NCBI RefSeq assembly: GCF_029227915.1
Contig: NC_079883.1
Location: 8,122,001-8,186,000 of the forward strand
DNA from: Hydractinia symbiolongicarpus
Taxonomy: Eukaryota > Cnidaria > Hydrozoa > Anthoathecata > Hydractiniidae
Direction of reading: 5' to 3'
DNA length: 64,000 bases
Shown: positions 36,633-51,949 of the stretch, piece after piece
Numbering within the stretch: position 1 is the stretch's first letter
Layout: every line of letters begins with the position of its first letter
Program-made: the position numbers and the translations under genes
Notes under the pieces: model-generated
The model's input: the letters and a program-made list of their open reading frames with translations, nothing else
What the model was told of the DNA's origin: nothing
Databases searched by the model: none

Positions 36633-37183
36633 TTATTTTTTTGCGGTCTTCTTTGCTGCCTTTTTGGGAGTCTTTTTGACCTTCTTTGCTGCAGGTTTTT
36701 TAGCAACAGGCTTCTTTGTGGGTTTCTTAGCTGCTGGTTTCTTAGCCGAGGCTTTCTTTGTGGCAGGCTTCTTTGCTGCTTTCTTTGGCGTGCTCTTCTT
36801 TGCTGGCTTCTTTTTTGGTGTACTTTTCTTTGCAGTAGGCTTCTTTGCCGTTGGCTTTTTTGCTGCGGCCTTTTTCTTAGGTTTTTCTTTTTTTACCTGA
36901 CCTAGCTTGAATGATCCAGAAGCACCAGTGCCTTTAGTTTGAATCAAATCGCCTGATGTTACTCCTCGTTTAAGAGCATTTTCAGATGATGATCTGAGTT
37001 TTCAGCAACTTTGTAATTTGCATGAATATATTTTGTAATAGCTTGGCGAGATGAACCACCGCGTTCCTTTAGGGTAGCGATAGCAGCCTTGATCATGTCC
37101 ACATATTTAGGGTGATCAGCTGTCTTCTTTGCAGCAGGTTTCTTCTTGGGTGCGATTTTCTTTGGAGAAGCTGCTTCACTCAT
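36633..37183 (-). CDS. H1: Histone H1, unit L7, frameshifted (likely sequence error)
   Basis: One base shorter than the other H1 genes: a C is missing at about 37977 minus 1000 (position 36977), so the frame breaks after Met69 in the globular domain and ends a few codons later. The rest aligns base for base with 1522-2073. Its stem-loop (36586-36600) also lacks one A, leaving a three-base loop. Clustered single-base losses in coding and spacer DNA beside a gap suggest assembly error; a genuine pseudogene cannot be excluded. Confidence 0.85.
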
Positions 37184-37761
37184 TTTTAATGTTTTCTTAC
37201 AACAATCCAACGATAAACGATGCTTGTTATCACAGTAGAAGTATACTAAACATTACCGTGTAAATGAGATATAATTTAAGACGGTGCGAAGTATGCGGAC
37301 GTAAAAGTACCACTCCCGGGAATTGATTTGGCGCGAAAACAGAAATGTGTGTTTCTGTACATCGTATAATGTCCGTTTTGGGTGCCGCGACTATGCGAAA
37401 GCATGTTAATTTTTATTTGTAGTACGACGCAATAGTCTGCAAGAGAAGCTGCTGGAGTTTGAGGTCTTCAGCATTACATCTAGTCTGTTAATTTGGGCTT
37501 CTTCCGCGCTCGTGTTAGGATTTTCATAAAGCGTTCTTTGGTTTGCGTTGCGTATGTCGGCCTACATCATCGACACGGCCTGTTTCCGGCTATTAGGAGC
37601 AATTCATATATTGGGCACTGCGTTTCGACTTTTTTATTAGACCACAGTAAAAAAATTCACTCACAGAAGTCCCTTTCTTTCATGGCTACAAACACGAAGA
37701 ATTCTGTCGTAAGTAAAACGAATGCGCAAGCAAAATGACGATGGGGCGAAGTCATAAGCAT

Positions 37762-37834
37762 GGCCCTGTGGCCCAATGGATAAGGCATCTGACTACGAAT
37801 CAGGGGATTCCAGGTTCGACTCCTGGCAGGGTCG
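37762..37834 (+). tRNA. tRNA-Arg-ACG: tRNA-Arg (ACG), unit L7
   Basis: Identical to 2653-2725 despite indels on both sides (37731 and about 37957). Confidence 0.97.
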
Positions 37835-38155
37835 CACTGTCGCATTTCGGCTGCATGGTCTACTGTGTAACGCGCGCGCACGTTCTGGCGTAATGCGTTG
37901 ATAAACGGAATGTACGCAGACATATTGGAAAGTAATATCACGCACTTAGTATCGTCGCTTTGTTAGCATTCATGTAAGTTACCATCCACTCGCTACAGTC
38001 GCTCTCCATCCTACGGCTAAATCAACAGCCGTGATTTTTACTATGTCGCCGTCCATCCGTACGCGGTGACAGTTGTAAGCTTTACAGTAACGTGACATGC
38101 TCCACAAGCAGTTACGGTGTGTGGACGATGCCTATCATGGCAACGCTTGTTCTTT

Positions 38156-38342
38156 ATCGCTTCTCGGCCTAATGGCTAAGATCAAGTGTAGTATCTGTTC
38201 TTATCAGTTTAATATCTGGTAGGCCATTCTCTGAATGGTCAGTATATTAATCTGATTTTTGGCCTTGGGTCATGGAGGTGGATTCATTCACGCCGTGACC
38301 ACGGGTTGCCTTGGTGTTGCACTATTACCGATGGCGGCCCAC
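38156..38342 (+). ncRNA. U2: U2 snRNA, unit L7
   Basis: Same as 3048-3234, no indel seen. Proximal element 38102-38110. Confidence 0.96.
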
Positions 38343-38532
38343 ATAAGCAATAAAAGAATAATAGCAGTCCTCTTTCCGACGGCACTCTGCATAGTCTACG
38401 GCGGGAACAAAACGCGTACACTGGGGGAGAATACAGCCTATGCCCCGCGACACGGCAGTTTATAACACACTCAAGCCACAAGCATTAACAAACTTTGAAG
38501 GGTACCCTCATGCTACGGTGCAGTTCCAACTC

Positions 38533-38698
38533 ATACTTACCTGACGGGGAAGTAAAGACTGATCAATGAGGGTTTTCTTCCAGAGTGAGGCTCTTGCATT
38601 GCACTACGCTTGGGCTGACCTCTGCGATTACTGCAAACGTCAGTAACTCGACCGTACAATTTCTGGTAGTGGGGGCCTGCGTCCGCGCTCGCCCCCTC
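38533..38698 (+). ncRNA. U1: U1 snRNA, unit L7
   Basis: Same as 3425-3590, no indel seen. Three single-base losses (about 38739, 38788, 38845) follow it in the spacer. Confidence 0.97.
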
Positions 38699-39020
38699 CT
38701 TAAGTCAAAATGAATGAGCTTAGAAAAGTTGCGCGGCCAATGTCGGTGGTGACTTAAACGCTAAGGTAAAACCTCGCTTGGCTGTTACGAACGTGATTGC
38801 GATATAAGTCCTCGGAAGGCGGCGGAATTTTATTTTATTTGCCATTCGTCAGGGTTATTGGATGATCGGCAATAGATCGAGTTTGTATGCATTTGAAAGC
38901 TCTTTTTTCTCGTACTATCACCTGAAAATGTCGTAGGAAAATGTCATAGGAAACACTTTCAACAACCGCCACGTTCCTTAATTGTTATAACAAGAAATAT
39001 ATCACAGCAAATGAAAATGA

Positions 39021-39140
39021 AAGCCTACGACACCGGGAGTTCCCAGGCGGTCCCCCCATCCAAGTACTATCCGGCCCGACGATGCTTAACTTCCGTGATC
39101 AGACGAGAACGGGTGTGTTCATCGTGGTATGGCCGTAGAC
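39021..39140 (-). rRNA. 5S rRNA, unit L7, with two compensating indels
   Basis: An extra base in the C-run at about 39052-39057 (in the internal C box) and a missing C at about 39072 cancel in length, and the terminator is reduced to TTT. Likely sequence error, otherwise a damaged 5S gene. Confidence 0.9.
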
Positions 39141-39337
39141 ATTAGTAGGTGCAAATACGTGCAATTTATTTTGACGTTGTGATCAAATTTTTTTATTTAA
39201 TTTCTTTGAGTTACTTAGGACAAGGCGTATGCATGGATTATCTATTAGACTTTAAGGTTATAGTTTTGTGAAAAAAACAATGTTTTTTTAAAGATGTGTG
39301 GCTATAAAAATAGCCGTTGTTTTCTGAGTGTAGCGGT

Positions 39338-39716
39338 TTACTTCTTCTGTCCTTTGTCGTTCTTCTTTGGGAGTAAGACAGCTTGATGTTTGGCAAAACA
39401 CCACCAGCTGCAATGGTTACACCGCTCAAAAGTTTGTTTAATTCTTCATCATTACGAACAGCCAATTGTAAATGTCTTGGAATAATCCTAGCTTTTTTGT
39501 TGTCTCTTGCTGCGTTACCAGCCAACTCCAATATCTCAGCAGATAAATATTCCAAGACGGCTGCTAAGTAAACTGGTGCTCCAGATCCAATTCGGTTAGC
39601 ATAGTGCCCTCTACGAAGGAATCTATGCACTCTACCGACTGAAATTGAAGTCCAGCTCTTGAGGATCTTGTCTTGGCTTTAGCCTTAGCTTTTCCACCTT
39701 TTCCACGTCCAGACAT
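39338..39716 (-). CDS. H2A: Histone H2A, unit L7, frameshifted (likely sequence error)
   Basis: 379 instead of 381 bases. A missing base at about 39641 breaks the frame at about Pro26 and another at about 39387 falls near the NIQAV motif. All other bases match 4234-4614. Stem-loop 39300-39315 intact. Confidence 0.85.
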
Positions 39717-39998
39717 AACTGCGATTTGATTTGTAAGTTAATACAAAAACGTACGAATATTTAACGTAAGTGTTAACGAAATAAACTTTACTCGTTTTTT
39801 CATCATAAAAATAGGATCGAATCATGTTTTTTTAACCAATCATAATTAAGTATTAAACAAAAGATTTTTTTTTTAACCAATTAAATTGCGTATCGGCGTT
39901 TTCGGATCGAATTCGATCCGATTTTTTTACTTATAAACAAAAAGTTTTGACTTGCAGTTTAATGCTTATTTACAAGTTAAGTAGCAAAAATTTTAACC

Positions 39999-40404
39999 AT
40001 GTCTGACGCAGCAGCTAAAGGAGGAAAACAGGCACCTAAAGTAGCCAAGAAAGGTGAAAAAAGAGCCGGCAAAAAAGGAGGAAAGATTGGTGGAACTGGG
40101 TGAAAAGAAACGCAAGAGAAAGAGAAAGGAAAGTTATGCTATTTACATCTACAATGTTTTGAAACAAGTTCACCCAGATGTCGGAGTTTCAAGCAAAGCT
40201 ATGAGCATCATGAACTCATTTGTCAACGACATCTTTGAGCGCATTGCTTCCGAAGCTTCGCGTTTGGCTCTTCAAAACAAAAAGTCGACCATCTCTTCTC
40301 GTGAAATTCAAACCGCAGTACGTCTTCTCTTGCCTGGAGAACTTGCAAAACACGCAGTCAGTGAAGGAACAAAAGCCGTCACAAAATACACAAGCAGCAA
40401 GTAA
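39999..40404 (+). CDS. H2B: Histone H2B, unit L7, frameshifted (likely sequence error)
   Basis: 406 bases. One extra G at about 40098-40100 makes codon 35 a TGA stop; downstream sequence matches 4899-5303. A T is missing from the leader just before the ATG. Stem-loop 40428-40443 intact. Confidence 0.85.
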
Positions 40405-40862
40405 ACCAACGTCTACCAAACACAAACGGTCTTTTTTAAGACCACACATCTTTAAAAAAACATTTACTTGGCGTCACTACAAGTTAACCGAAGTTAATAA
40501 AACTTCTAAATAATGTGCTTAAGAACACTAGCCTACATTTAAAATACTTCCCCATGTGTGTGTGGATTAGCTTCACTTTTCATACGTATTATTAGCTGTA
40601 CTTGCAGAAAAGACAAGTACATTGATCCATGTTATTGCTTACATTAACTTAACCCAGCTTTTCACGGAAACACTCCCAGGCAAATTAACCCTACAAAGTA
40701 TTTCTAAATTTTTTTTGTGTCATATATGACATAGTATCGTATAGCAATAAATGTAACTGTGACAAGACTTTACACATTGTGTAATTTGGAAGCGTGCACA
40801 AAGTAATGTTTTAAAAGATTTGTGGCTATAAAATAGCCGTTTTTGTTGAGCAATGACAACGC

Positions 40863-41219
<357 letters not shown>

Positions 41220-41697
41220 TTAACAGAATTCAGACAGCTTTAAAAAGAGGCCATAAAATTACCTACTGCTCGTGGAAAACACCCTAATTAACCAATAGAG
41301 TTGCGTCATTACAAAATGTTCCGAACATTTTGTACATTTTTTTAAGTAAAACTGTAGTTTTTTTAAAAATTCGTGGTCTTAATGTTTCAGTAAGGCAATA
41401 AATTTGGCATCGTTGGAATTCGCCAACCTTCTGCTACTTACTAAAAAAAAAAAAAGTCAAAAGCTTTTGTGTATCAGAAGATACAGCCGTTTTCCCGTAG
41501 CCAAAAAACACAGATTTTATAAAAATGTTAAAGTAATGAGCGTAATGTCATTATGCAGCCAATCAGAAATTACTTTCTTAGCACCAATCAAATGGTTTGT
41601 TTTGAACCTTAGCTGTCAATCAATATGAGAAATAAAACTTTGGCGCGATAGTGCATTTTAGACCGTCTTGTGTATCCGTACTACATCGACTTCTTAA

Positions 41698-42111
<414 letters not shown>

Positions 42112-42248
42112 GCATCTTACCAAACAAAAAACGGCTATTTTTATAGCCACACATCCATAAAAAATATTACGGCTAGCTTTTTATATCAAACTTTGTCCTG
42201 CTTTCTGTTTAAATTTTATGCTACATAAAATTTTATGCTACATAAAGT

Positions 42249-42748
42249 NNNNNNNNNNNNNNNNNNNNNNNNNNNNNNNNNNNNNNNNNNNNNNNNNNNN
42301 NNNNNNNNNNNNNNNNNNNNNNNNNNNNNNNNNNNNNNNNNNNNNNNNNNNNNNNNNNNNNNNNNNNNNNNNNNNNNNNNNNNNNNNNNNNNNNNNNNNN
42401 NNNNNNNNNNNNNNNNNNNNNNNNNNNNNNNNNNNNNNNNNNNNNNNNNNNNNNNNNNNNNNNNNNNNNNNNNNNNNNNNNNNNNNNNNNNNNNNNNNNN
42501 NNNNNNNNNNNNNNNNNNNNNNNNNNNNNNNNNNNNNNNNNNNNNNNNNNNNNNNNNNNNNNNNNNNNNNNNNNNNNNNNNNNNNNNNNNNNNNNNNNNN
42601 NNNNNNNNNNNNNNNNNNNNNNNNNNNNNNNNNNNNNNNNNNNNNNNNNNNNNNNNNNNNNNNNNNNNNNNNNNNNNNNNNNNNNNNNNNNNNNNNNNNN
42701 NNNNNNNNNNNNNNNNNNNNNNNNNNNNNNNNNNNNNNNNNNNNNNNN
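42249..42748. other. Assembly gap, 500 N
   Basis: Exactly 500 N, a round number typical of an arbitrary scaffold gap and not a measured distance. The left flank stops in the H3-H1 spacer just after the 18-bp direct repeat; the right flank starts inside an H3 gene reading the other way. Array orientation switches across this gap. Confidence 0.99.
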
Positions 42749-42923
<175 letters not shown>

Positions 42924-43401
42924 TTAAGAAGTCGATGTAGTACGGATACACAAGACGGTCTAAAATGCACTATCGCGCCAAAGTTTTATTTCTCATATTG
43001 ATTGACAGCTAAGGTTCAAAACAAACCATTTGATTGGTGCTAAGAAAGTAATTTCTGATTGGCTGCATAATGACATTACGCTCATTACTTTAACATTTTT
43101 ATAAAATCTGTGTTTTTTGGCTACGGGAAAACGGCTGTATCTTCTGATACACAAAAGCTTTTGACTTTTTTTTTTTTTAGTAAGTAGCAGAAGGTTTGGC
43201 GAATTCCAACGATGCCAAATTTATTGCCTTACTGAAACATTAAGACCACGAATTTTTAAAAAAACTACAGTTTTACTTAAAAAAATGTACAAAATGTTCG
43301 GAACATTTTGTAATGACGCAACTCTATTGGTTAATTAGGGTGTTTCCACGAGCAGTAGGTAATTTTATGGCCTCTTTTTAAAGCTGTCTGAATTCTGTTA
43401 A

Positions 43402-43758
<357 letters not shown>

Positions 43759-44218
43759 GCGTTGTCATTGCTCAACAAAAACGGCTATTTTTATAGCCAC
43801 AAATCTTTTAAAACATTACTTTGTGCACGCTTCCAAATTACACAATGTGTAAAGTCTTGTCACAGTTACATTTATTGCTATACGATACTATGTCATATAT
43901 GACACAAAAAAAATTTAGAAATACTTTGTAGGGTTAATTTGCCTGGGAGTGTTTCCGTGAAAAGCTGGGTTAAGTTAAATGTAAGCAATAACATGGATCA
44001 ATGTACTTGTCTTTTCTGCAAGTACAGCTAATAATACGTATGAAAAGTGAAGCTAATCCACACACACATGGGGAAGTATTTTAAATGTAGGCTAGTGTTC
44101 TTAAGCACATTATTTAGAAGTTTTATTAACTTCGGTTAACTTGTAGTGACGCCAAGTAAATGTTTTTTTAAAGATGTGTGGTCTTAAAAAAGACCGTTTG
44201 TGTTTGGTAGACGTTGGT

Positions 44219-44623
44219 TTACTTGCTGCTTGTGTATTTTGTGACGGCTTTTGTTCCTTCACTGACTGCGTGTTTTGCAAGTTCTCCAGGCAAGAGAAGA
44301 CGTACTGCGGTTTGAATTTCACGAGAAGAGATGGTCGACTTTTTGTTTTGAAGAGCCAAACGCGAAGCTTCGGAAGCAATGCGCTCAAAGATGTCGTTGA
44401 CAAATGAGTTCATGATGCTCATAGCTTTGCTTGAAACTCCGACATCTGGGTGAACTTGTTTCAAAACATTGTAGATGTAAATAGCATAACTTTCCTTTCT
44501 CTTTCTCTTGCGTTTCTTTTCACCAGTTCCACCAATCTTTCCTCCTTTTTTGCCGGCTCTTTTTTCACCTTTCTTGGCTACTTTAGGTGCCTGTTTTCCT
44601 CCTTTAGCTGCTGCGTCAGACAT
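44219..44623 (-). CDS. H2B: Histone H2B, unit R1
   Basis: Same protein as 4899-5303. Stem-loop 44180-44195. Confidence 0.99.
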   Translation of the reverse strand: MSDAAAKGGKQAPKVAKKGEKRAGKKGGKIGGTGEKKRKRKRKESYAIYIYNVLKQVHPDVGVSSKAMSIMNSFVNDIFERIASEASRLALQNKKSTISSREIQTAVRLLLPGELAKHAVSEGTKAVTKYTSSK

Positions 44624-44907
44624 GGTTAAAAATTTTTGCTACTTAACTTGTAAATAAGCATTAAACTGCAAGTCAAAACTTTTTGTTTATAAGTAAAAAA
44701 ATCGGATCGAATTCGATCCGAAAACGCCGATACGCAATTTAATTGGTTAAAAAAAAAATCTTTTGTTTAATACTTAATTATGATTGGTTAAAAAAACATG
44801 ATTTCGATCCTATTTTTATGATGAAAAAACGAGTAAAGTTTATTTCGTTAACACTTACGTTAAATATTCGTACGTTTTTGTATTAACTTACAAATCAAAT
44901 CGCAGTT

Positions 44908-45288
44908 ATGTCTGGACGTGGAAAAGGTGGAAAAGCTAAGGCTAAAGCCAAGACAAGATCCTCAAGAGCTGGACTTCAATTTCCAGTCGGTAGAGTGCAT
45001 AGATTCCTTCGTAGAGGGCACTATGCTAACCGAATTGGATCTGGAGCACCAGTTTACTTAGCAGCCGTCTTGGAATATTTATCTGCTGAGATATTGGAGT
45101 TGGCTGGTAACGCAGCAAGAGACAACAAAAAAGCTAGGATTATTCCAAGACATTTACAATTGGCTGTTCGTAATGATGAAGAATTAAACAAACTTTTGAG
45201 CGGTGTAACCATTGCAGCTGGTGGTGTTTTGCCAAACATTCAAGCTGTCTTACTCCCAAAGAAGAACGACAAAGGACAGAAGAAGTAA
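44908..45288 (+). CDS. H2A: Histone H2A, unit R1
   Basis: Same protein as 4234-4614. Stem-loop 45311-45326. Confidence 0.99.
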   Translation: MSGRGKGGKAKAKAKTRSSRAGLQFPVGRVHRFLRRGHYANRIGSGAPVYLAAVLEYLSAEILELAGNAARDNKKARIIPRHLQLAVRNDEELNKLLSGVTIAAGGVLPNIQAVLLPKKNDKGQKK

Positions 45289-45485
45289 ACCGCTACACTC
45301 AGAAAACAACGGCTATTTTTATAGCCACACATCTTTAAAAAAACATTGTTTTTTTCACAAAACTATAACCTTAAAGTCTAATAGATAATCCATGCATACG
45401 CCTTGTCCTAAGTAACTCAAAGAAATTAAATAAAAAAATTTGATCACAACGTCAAAATAAATTGCACGTATTTGCACCTACTAAT

Positions 45486-45605
45486 GTCTACGGCCATACC
45501 ACGATGAACACACCCGTTCTCGTCTGATCACGGAAGTTAAGCATCGTCGGGCCGGGATAGTACTTGGATGGGGGACCGCCTGGGAACTCCCGGTGTCGTA
45601 GGCTT
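45486..45605 (+). rRNA. 5S rRNA, unit R1
   Basis: Same as 3917-4036 on the opposite strand; TTTT terminator 45604-45607. Confidence 0.98.
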
Positions 45606-45931
45606 TTCATTTTCATTTGCTGTGATATATTTCTTGTTATAACAATTAAGGAACGTGGCGGTTGTTGAAAGTGTTTCCTATGACATTTTCCTACGACATT
45701 TTCAGGTGATAGTACGAGAAAAAAGAGCTTTCAAATGCATACAAACTCGATCTATTGCCGATCATCCAATAACCCTGACGGAATGGCAAATAAAATAAAA
45801 TTCCGCCGCCTTCCGAGGACTTATATCGCAATCACGTTTCGTAACAGCCAAGCGAGGTTTTACCTTAGCGTTTAAGTCACCACCGACATTTGGCCGCGCA
45901 ACTTTTCTAAGCTCATTCATTTTGACTTAAG

Positions 45932-46097
45932 GAGGGGGCGAGCGCGGACGCAGGCCCCCACTACCAGAAATTGTACGGTCGAGTTACTGACGTTTGCAGT
46001 AATCGCAGAGGTCAGCCCAAGCGTAGTGCAATGCAAGAGCCTCACTCTGGAAGAAAACCCTCATTGATCAGTCTTTACTTCCCCGTCAGGTAAGTAT
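45932..46097 (-). ncRNA. U1: U1 snRNA, unit R1
   Basis: Same as 3425-3590; proximal element 46146-46154. Confidence 0.97.
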
Positions 46098-46287
46098 GAG
46101 TTGGAACTGCACCGTAGCATGAGGGTACCCTTCAAAGTTTGTTAATGCTTGTGGCTTGAGTGTGTTATAAACTGCCGTGTCGCGGGGCATAGGCTGTATT
46201 CTCCCCCAGTGTACGCGTTTTGTTCCCGCCGTAGACTATGCAGAGTGCCGTCGGAAAGAGGACTGCTATTATTCTTTTATTGCTTAT

Positions 46288-46474
46288 GTGGGCCGCCATC
46301 GGTAATAGTGCAACACCAAGGCAACCCGTGGTCACGGCGTGAATGAATCCACCTCCATGACCCAAGGCCAAAAATCAGATTAATATACTGACCATTCAGA
46401 GAATGGCCTACCAGATATTAAACTGATAAGAACAGATACTACACTTGATCTTAGCCATTAGGCCGAGAAGCGAT
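46288..46474 (-). ncRNA. U2: U2 snRNA, unit R1
   Basis: Same as 3048-3234; proximal element 46520-46528. Confidence 0.96.
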
Positions 46475-46796
46475 AAAGAACAAGCGTTGCCATGATAGGC
46501 ATCGTCCACACACCGTAACTGCTTGTGGAGCATGTCACGTTACTGTAAAGCTTACAACTGTCACCGCGTACGGATGGACGGCGACATAGTAAAAATCACG
46601 GCTGTTGATTTAGCCGTAGGATGGAGAGCGACTGTAGCGAGTGGATGGTAACTTACATGAATGCTAACAAAGGCGACGATACTAAGTGCGTGATATTACT
46701 TTCCAATATGTCTGCGTACATTCCGTTTATCAACGCATTACGCCAGAACGTGCGCGCGCGTTACACAGTAGACCATGCAGCCGAAATGCGACAGTG

Positions 46797-46869
46797 CGAC
46801 CCTGCCAGGAGTCGAACCTGGAATCCCCTGATTCGTAGTCAGATGCCTTATCCATTGGGCCACAGGGCC
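46797..46869 (-). tRNA. tRNA-Arg-ACG: tRNA-Arg (ACG), unit R1
   Basis: Identical to 2653-2725. Confidence 0.97.
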
Positions 46870-47448
46870 ATGCTTATGACTTCGCCCCATCGTCATTTTG
46901 GCTTGCGCATTCGTTTTACTTACGACAGAATTCTTCGTGTTTGTAGCCATGAAAGAAAGGGACTTCTGTGAGTGAATTTTTTTACTGTGGTCTAATAAAA
47001 AAGTCGAAACGCAGTGCCCAATATATGAATTGCTCCTAATAGCCGGAAACAGGCCGTGTCGATGATGTAGGCCGACATACGCAACGCAAACCAAAGAACG
47101 CTTTATGAAAATCCTAACACGAGCGCGGAAGAAGCCCAAATTAACAGACTAGATGTAATGCTGAAGACCTCAAACTCCAGCAGCTTCTCTTGCAGACTAT
47201 TGCGTCGTACTACAAATAAAAATTAACATGCTTTCGCATAGTCGCGGCACCCAAAACGGACATTATACGATGTACAGAAACACACATTTCTGTTTTCGCG
47301 CCAAATCAATTCCCGGGAGTGGTACTTTTACGTCCGCATACTTCGCACCGTCTTAAATTATATCTCATTTACACGGTAATGTTTAGTATACTTCTACTGT
47401 GATAACAAGCATCGTTTATCGTTGGATTGTTGTAAGAAAACATTAAAA

Positions 47449-48000
47449 ATGAGTGAAGCAGCTTCTCCAAAGAAAATCGCACCCAAGAAGAAACCTGCTG
47501 CAAAGAAGACAGCTGATCACCCTAAATATGTGGACATGATCAAGGCTGCTATCGCTACCCTAAAGGAACGCGGTGGTTCATCTCGCCAAGCTATTACAAA
47601 ATATATTCATGCAAATTACAAAGTTGCTGAAAACTCAGATCATCATCTGAAAATGGCTCTTAAACGAGGAGTAACATCAGGCGATTTGATTCAAACTAAA
47701 GGCACTGGTGCTTCTGGATCATTCAAGCTAGGTCAGGTAAAAAAAGAAAAACCTAAGAAAAAGGCCGCAGCAAAAAAGCCAACGGCAAAGAAGCCTACTG
47801 CAAAGAAAAGTACACCAAAAAAGAAGCCAGCAAAGAAGAGCACGCCAAAGAAAGCAGCAAAGAAGCCTGCCACAAAGAAAGCCTCGGCTAAGAAACCAGC
47901 AGCTAAGAAACCCACAAAGAAGCCTGTTGCTAAAAAACCTGCAGCAAAGAAGGTCAAAAAGACTCCCAAAAAGGCAGCAAAGAAGACCGCAAAAAAATAA
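47449..48000 (+). CDS. H1: Histone H1, unit R1
   Basis: Same protein as 1522-2073; ATG at 47449, the upstream in-frame TTG at 47422 not used. Stem-loop 48033-48048. Confidence 0.98.
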   Translation: MSEAASPKKIAPKKKPAAKKTADHPKYVDMIKAAIATLKERGGSSRQAITKYIHANYKVAENSDHHLKMALKRGVTSGDLIQTKGTGASGSFKLGQVKKEKPKKKAAAKKPTAKKPTAKKSTPKKKPAKKSTPKKAAKKPATKKASAKKPAAKKPTKKPVAKKPAAKKVKKTPKKAAKKTAKK

Positions 48001-48361
48001 TTTGTGTGTATCTGGCTATTACATTAACAAACGGCTATTTTTATAGCCACACATTTACAAAAAAACATTATCTTGGTACAAAGTTAAACTTGTTTAAGTC
48101 ACTTAAACAGTTAAAAAAGAGTAAATTTAAGATTAGATTCCCTAAGTTTAAGTATTTTCGTTTTTAAATTTCTTATTTTCTTGCTTTTACTTTTCTTGCC
48201 CTTCATATTTTTAACATTGTCAAACTTTATGTAGCATAAAATTTTTATGTAGCATAAAATTTAAACAGAAAGCAGGACAAAGTTTGATATAAAAAGCTAG
48301 CCGTAATATTTTTTATGGATGTGTGGCTATAAAAATAGCCGTTTTTTGTTTGGTAAGATGC

Positions 48362-48775
<414 letters not shown>

Positions 48776-49253
48776 TTAAGAAGTCGATGTAGTACGGATA
48801 CACAAGACGGTCTAAAATGCACTATCGCGCCAAAGTTTTATTTCTCATATTGATTGACAGCTAAGGTTCAAAACAAACCATTTGATTGGTGCTAAGAAAG
48901 TAATTTCTGATTGGCTGCATAATGACATTACGCTCATTACTTTAACATTTTTATAAAATCTGTGTTTTTTGGCTACGGGAAAACGGCTGTATCTTCTGAT
49001 ACACAAAAGCTTTTGACTTTTTTTTTTTTTAGTAAGTAGCAGAAGGTTTGGCGAATTCCAACGATGCCAAATTTATTGCCTTACTGAAACATTAAGACCA
49101 CGAATTTTTAAAAAAACTACAGTTTTACTTAAAAAAATGTACAAAATGTTCGGAACATTTTGTAATGACGCAACTCTATTGGTTAATTAGGGTGTTTCCA
49201 CGAGCAGTAGGTAATTTTATGGCCTCTTTTTAAAGCTGTCTGAATTCTGTTAA

Positions 49254-49610
<357 letters not shown>

Positions 49611-50070
49611 GCGTTGTCATTGCTCAACAAAAACGGCTATTTTTATAGCCACAAATCTTTTAAAACATTACTTTGTGCACGCTTCCAAATTACACAATGT
49701 GTAAAGTCTTGTCACAGTTACATTTATTGCTATACGATACTATGTCATATATGACACAAAAAAAATTTAGAAATACTTTGTAGGGTTAATTTGCCTGGGA
49801 GTGTTTCCGTGAAAAGCTGGGTTAAGTTAAATGTAAGCAATAACATGGATCAATGTACTTGTCTTTTCTGCAAGTACAGCTAATAATACGTATGAAAAGT
49901 GAAGCTAATCCACACACACATGGGGAAGTATTTTAAATGTAGGCTAGTGTTCTTAAGCACATTATTTAGAAGTTTTATTAACTTCGGTTAACTTGTAGTG
50001 ACGCCAAGTAAATGTTTTTTTAAAGATGTGTGGTCTTAAAAAAGACCGTTTGTGTTTGGTAGACGTTGGT

Positions 50071-50475
50071 TTACTTGCTGCTTGTGTATTTTGTGACGGC
50101 TTTTGTTCCTTCACTGACTGCGTGTTTTGCAAGTTCTCCAGGCAAGAGAAGACGTACTGCGGTTTGAATTTCACGAGAAGAGATGGTCGACTTTTTGTTT
50201 TGAAGAGCCAAACGCGAAGCTTCGGAAGCAATGCGCTCAAAGATGTCGTTGACAAATGAGTTCATGATGCTCATAGCTTTGCTTGAAACTCCGACATCTG
50301 GGTGAACTTGTTTCAAAACATTGTAGATGTAAATAGCATAACTTTCCTTTCTCTTTCTCTTGCGTTTCTTTTCACCAGTTCCACCAATCTTTCCTCCTTT
50401 TTTGCCGGCTCTTTTTTCACCTTTCTTGGCTACTTTAGGTGCCTGTTTTCCTCCTTTAGCTGCTGCGTCAGACAT
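50071..50475 (-). CDS. H2B: Histone H2B, unit R2
   Basis: Same protein as 4899-5303. Stem-loop 50032-50047. Confidence 0.99.
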   Translation of the reverse strand: MSDAAAKGGKQAPKVAKKGEKRAGKKGGKIGGTGEKKRKRKRKESYAIYIYNVLKQVHPDVGVSSKAMSIMNSFVNDIFERIASEASRLALQNKKSTISSREIQTAVRLLLPGELAKHAVSEGTKAVTKYTSSK

Positions 50476-50759
50476 GGTTAAAAATTTTTGCTACTTAACT
50501 TGTAAATAAGCATTAAACTGCAAGTCAAAACTTTTTGTTTATAAGTAAAAAAATCGGATCGAATTCGATCCGAAAACGCCGATACGCAATTTAATTGGTT
50601 AAAAAAAAAATCTTTTGTTTAATACTTAATTATGATTGGTTAAAAAAACATGATTTCGATCCTATTTTTATGATGAAAAAACGAGTAAAGTTTATTTCGT
50701 TAACACTTACGTTAAATATTCGTACGTTTTTGTATTAACTTACAAATCAAATCGCAGTT

Positions 50760-51140
50760 ATGTCTGGACGTGGAAAAGGTGGAAAAGCTAAGGCTAAAGC
50801 CAAGACAAGATCCTCAAGAGCTGGACTTCAATTTCCAGTCGGTAGAGTGCATAGATTCCTTCGTAGAGGGCACTATGCTAACCGAATTGGATCTGGAGCA
50901 CCAGTTTACTTAGCAGCCGTCTTGGAATATTTATCTGCTGAGATATTGGAGTTGGCTGGTAACGCAGCAAGAGACAACAAAAAAGCTAGGATTATTCCAA
51001 GACATTTACAATTGGCTGTTCGTAATGATGAAGAATTAAACAAACTTTTGAGCGGTGTAACCATTGCAGCTGGTGGTGTTTTGCCAAACATTCAAGCTGT
51101 CTTACTCCCAAAGAAGAACGACAAAGGACAGAAGAAGTAA
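50760..51140 (+). CDS. H2A: Histone H2A, unit R2
   Basis: Same protein as 4234-4614. Stem-loop 51163-51178. Confidence 0.99.
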   Translation: MSGRGKGGKAKAKAKTRSSRAGLQFPVGRVHRFLRRGHYANRIGSGAPVYLAAVLEYLSAEILELAGNAARDNKKARIIPRHLQLAVRNDEELNKLLSGVTIAAGGVLPNIQAVLLPKKNDKGQKK

Positions 51141-51337
51141 ACCGCTACACTCAGAAAACAACGGCTATTTTTATAGCCACACATCTTTAAAAAAACATTG
51201 TTTTTTTCACAAAACTATAACCTTAAAGTCTAATAGATAATCCATGCATACGCCTTGTCCTAAGTAACTCAAAGAAATTAAATAAAAAAATTTGATCACA
51301 ACGTCAAAATAAATTGCACGTATTTGCACCTACTAAT

Positions 51338-51457
51338 GTCTACGGCCATACCACGATGAACACACCCGTTCTCGTCTGATCACGGAAGTTAAGCATCGTC
51401 GGGCCGGGATAGTACTTGGATGGGGGACCGCCTGGGAACTCCCGGTGTCGTAGGCTT
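51338..51457 (+). rRNA. 5S rRNA, unit R2
   Basis: Same as 3917-4036. Confidence 0.98.
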
Positions 51458-51783
51458 TTCATTTTCATTTGCTGTGATATATTTCTTGTTATAACAATTA
51501 AGGAACGTGGCGGTTGTTGAAAGTGTTTCCTATGACATTTTCCTACGACATTTTCAGGTGATAGTACGAGAAAAAAGAGCTTTCAAATGCATACAAACTC
51601 GATCTATTGCCGATCATCCAATAACCCTGACGGAATGGCAAATAAAATAAAATTCCGCCGCCTTCCGAGGACTTATATCGCAATCACGTTTCGTAACAGC
51701 CAAGCGAGGTTTTACCTTAGCGTTTAAGTCACCACCGACATTTGGCCGCGCAACTTTTCTAAGCTCATTCATTTTGACTTAAG

Positions 51784-51949
51784 GAGGGGGCGAGCGCGGA
51801 CGCAGGCCCCCACTACCAGAAATTGTACGGTCGAGTTACTGACGTTTGCAGTAATCGCAGAGGTCAGCCCAAGCGTAGTGCAATGCAAGAGCCTCACTCT
51901 GGAAGAAAACCCTCATTGATCAGTCTTTACTTCCCCGTCAGGTAAGTAT
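51784..51949 (-). ncRNA. U1: U1 snRNA, unit R2
   Basis: Same as 3425-3590. Proximal element 51998-52006; an extra TG lies just beyond it at about 52012-52019. Confidence 0.97.
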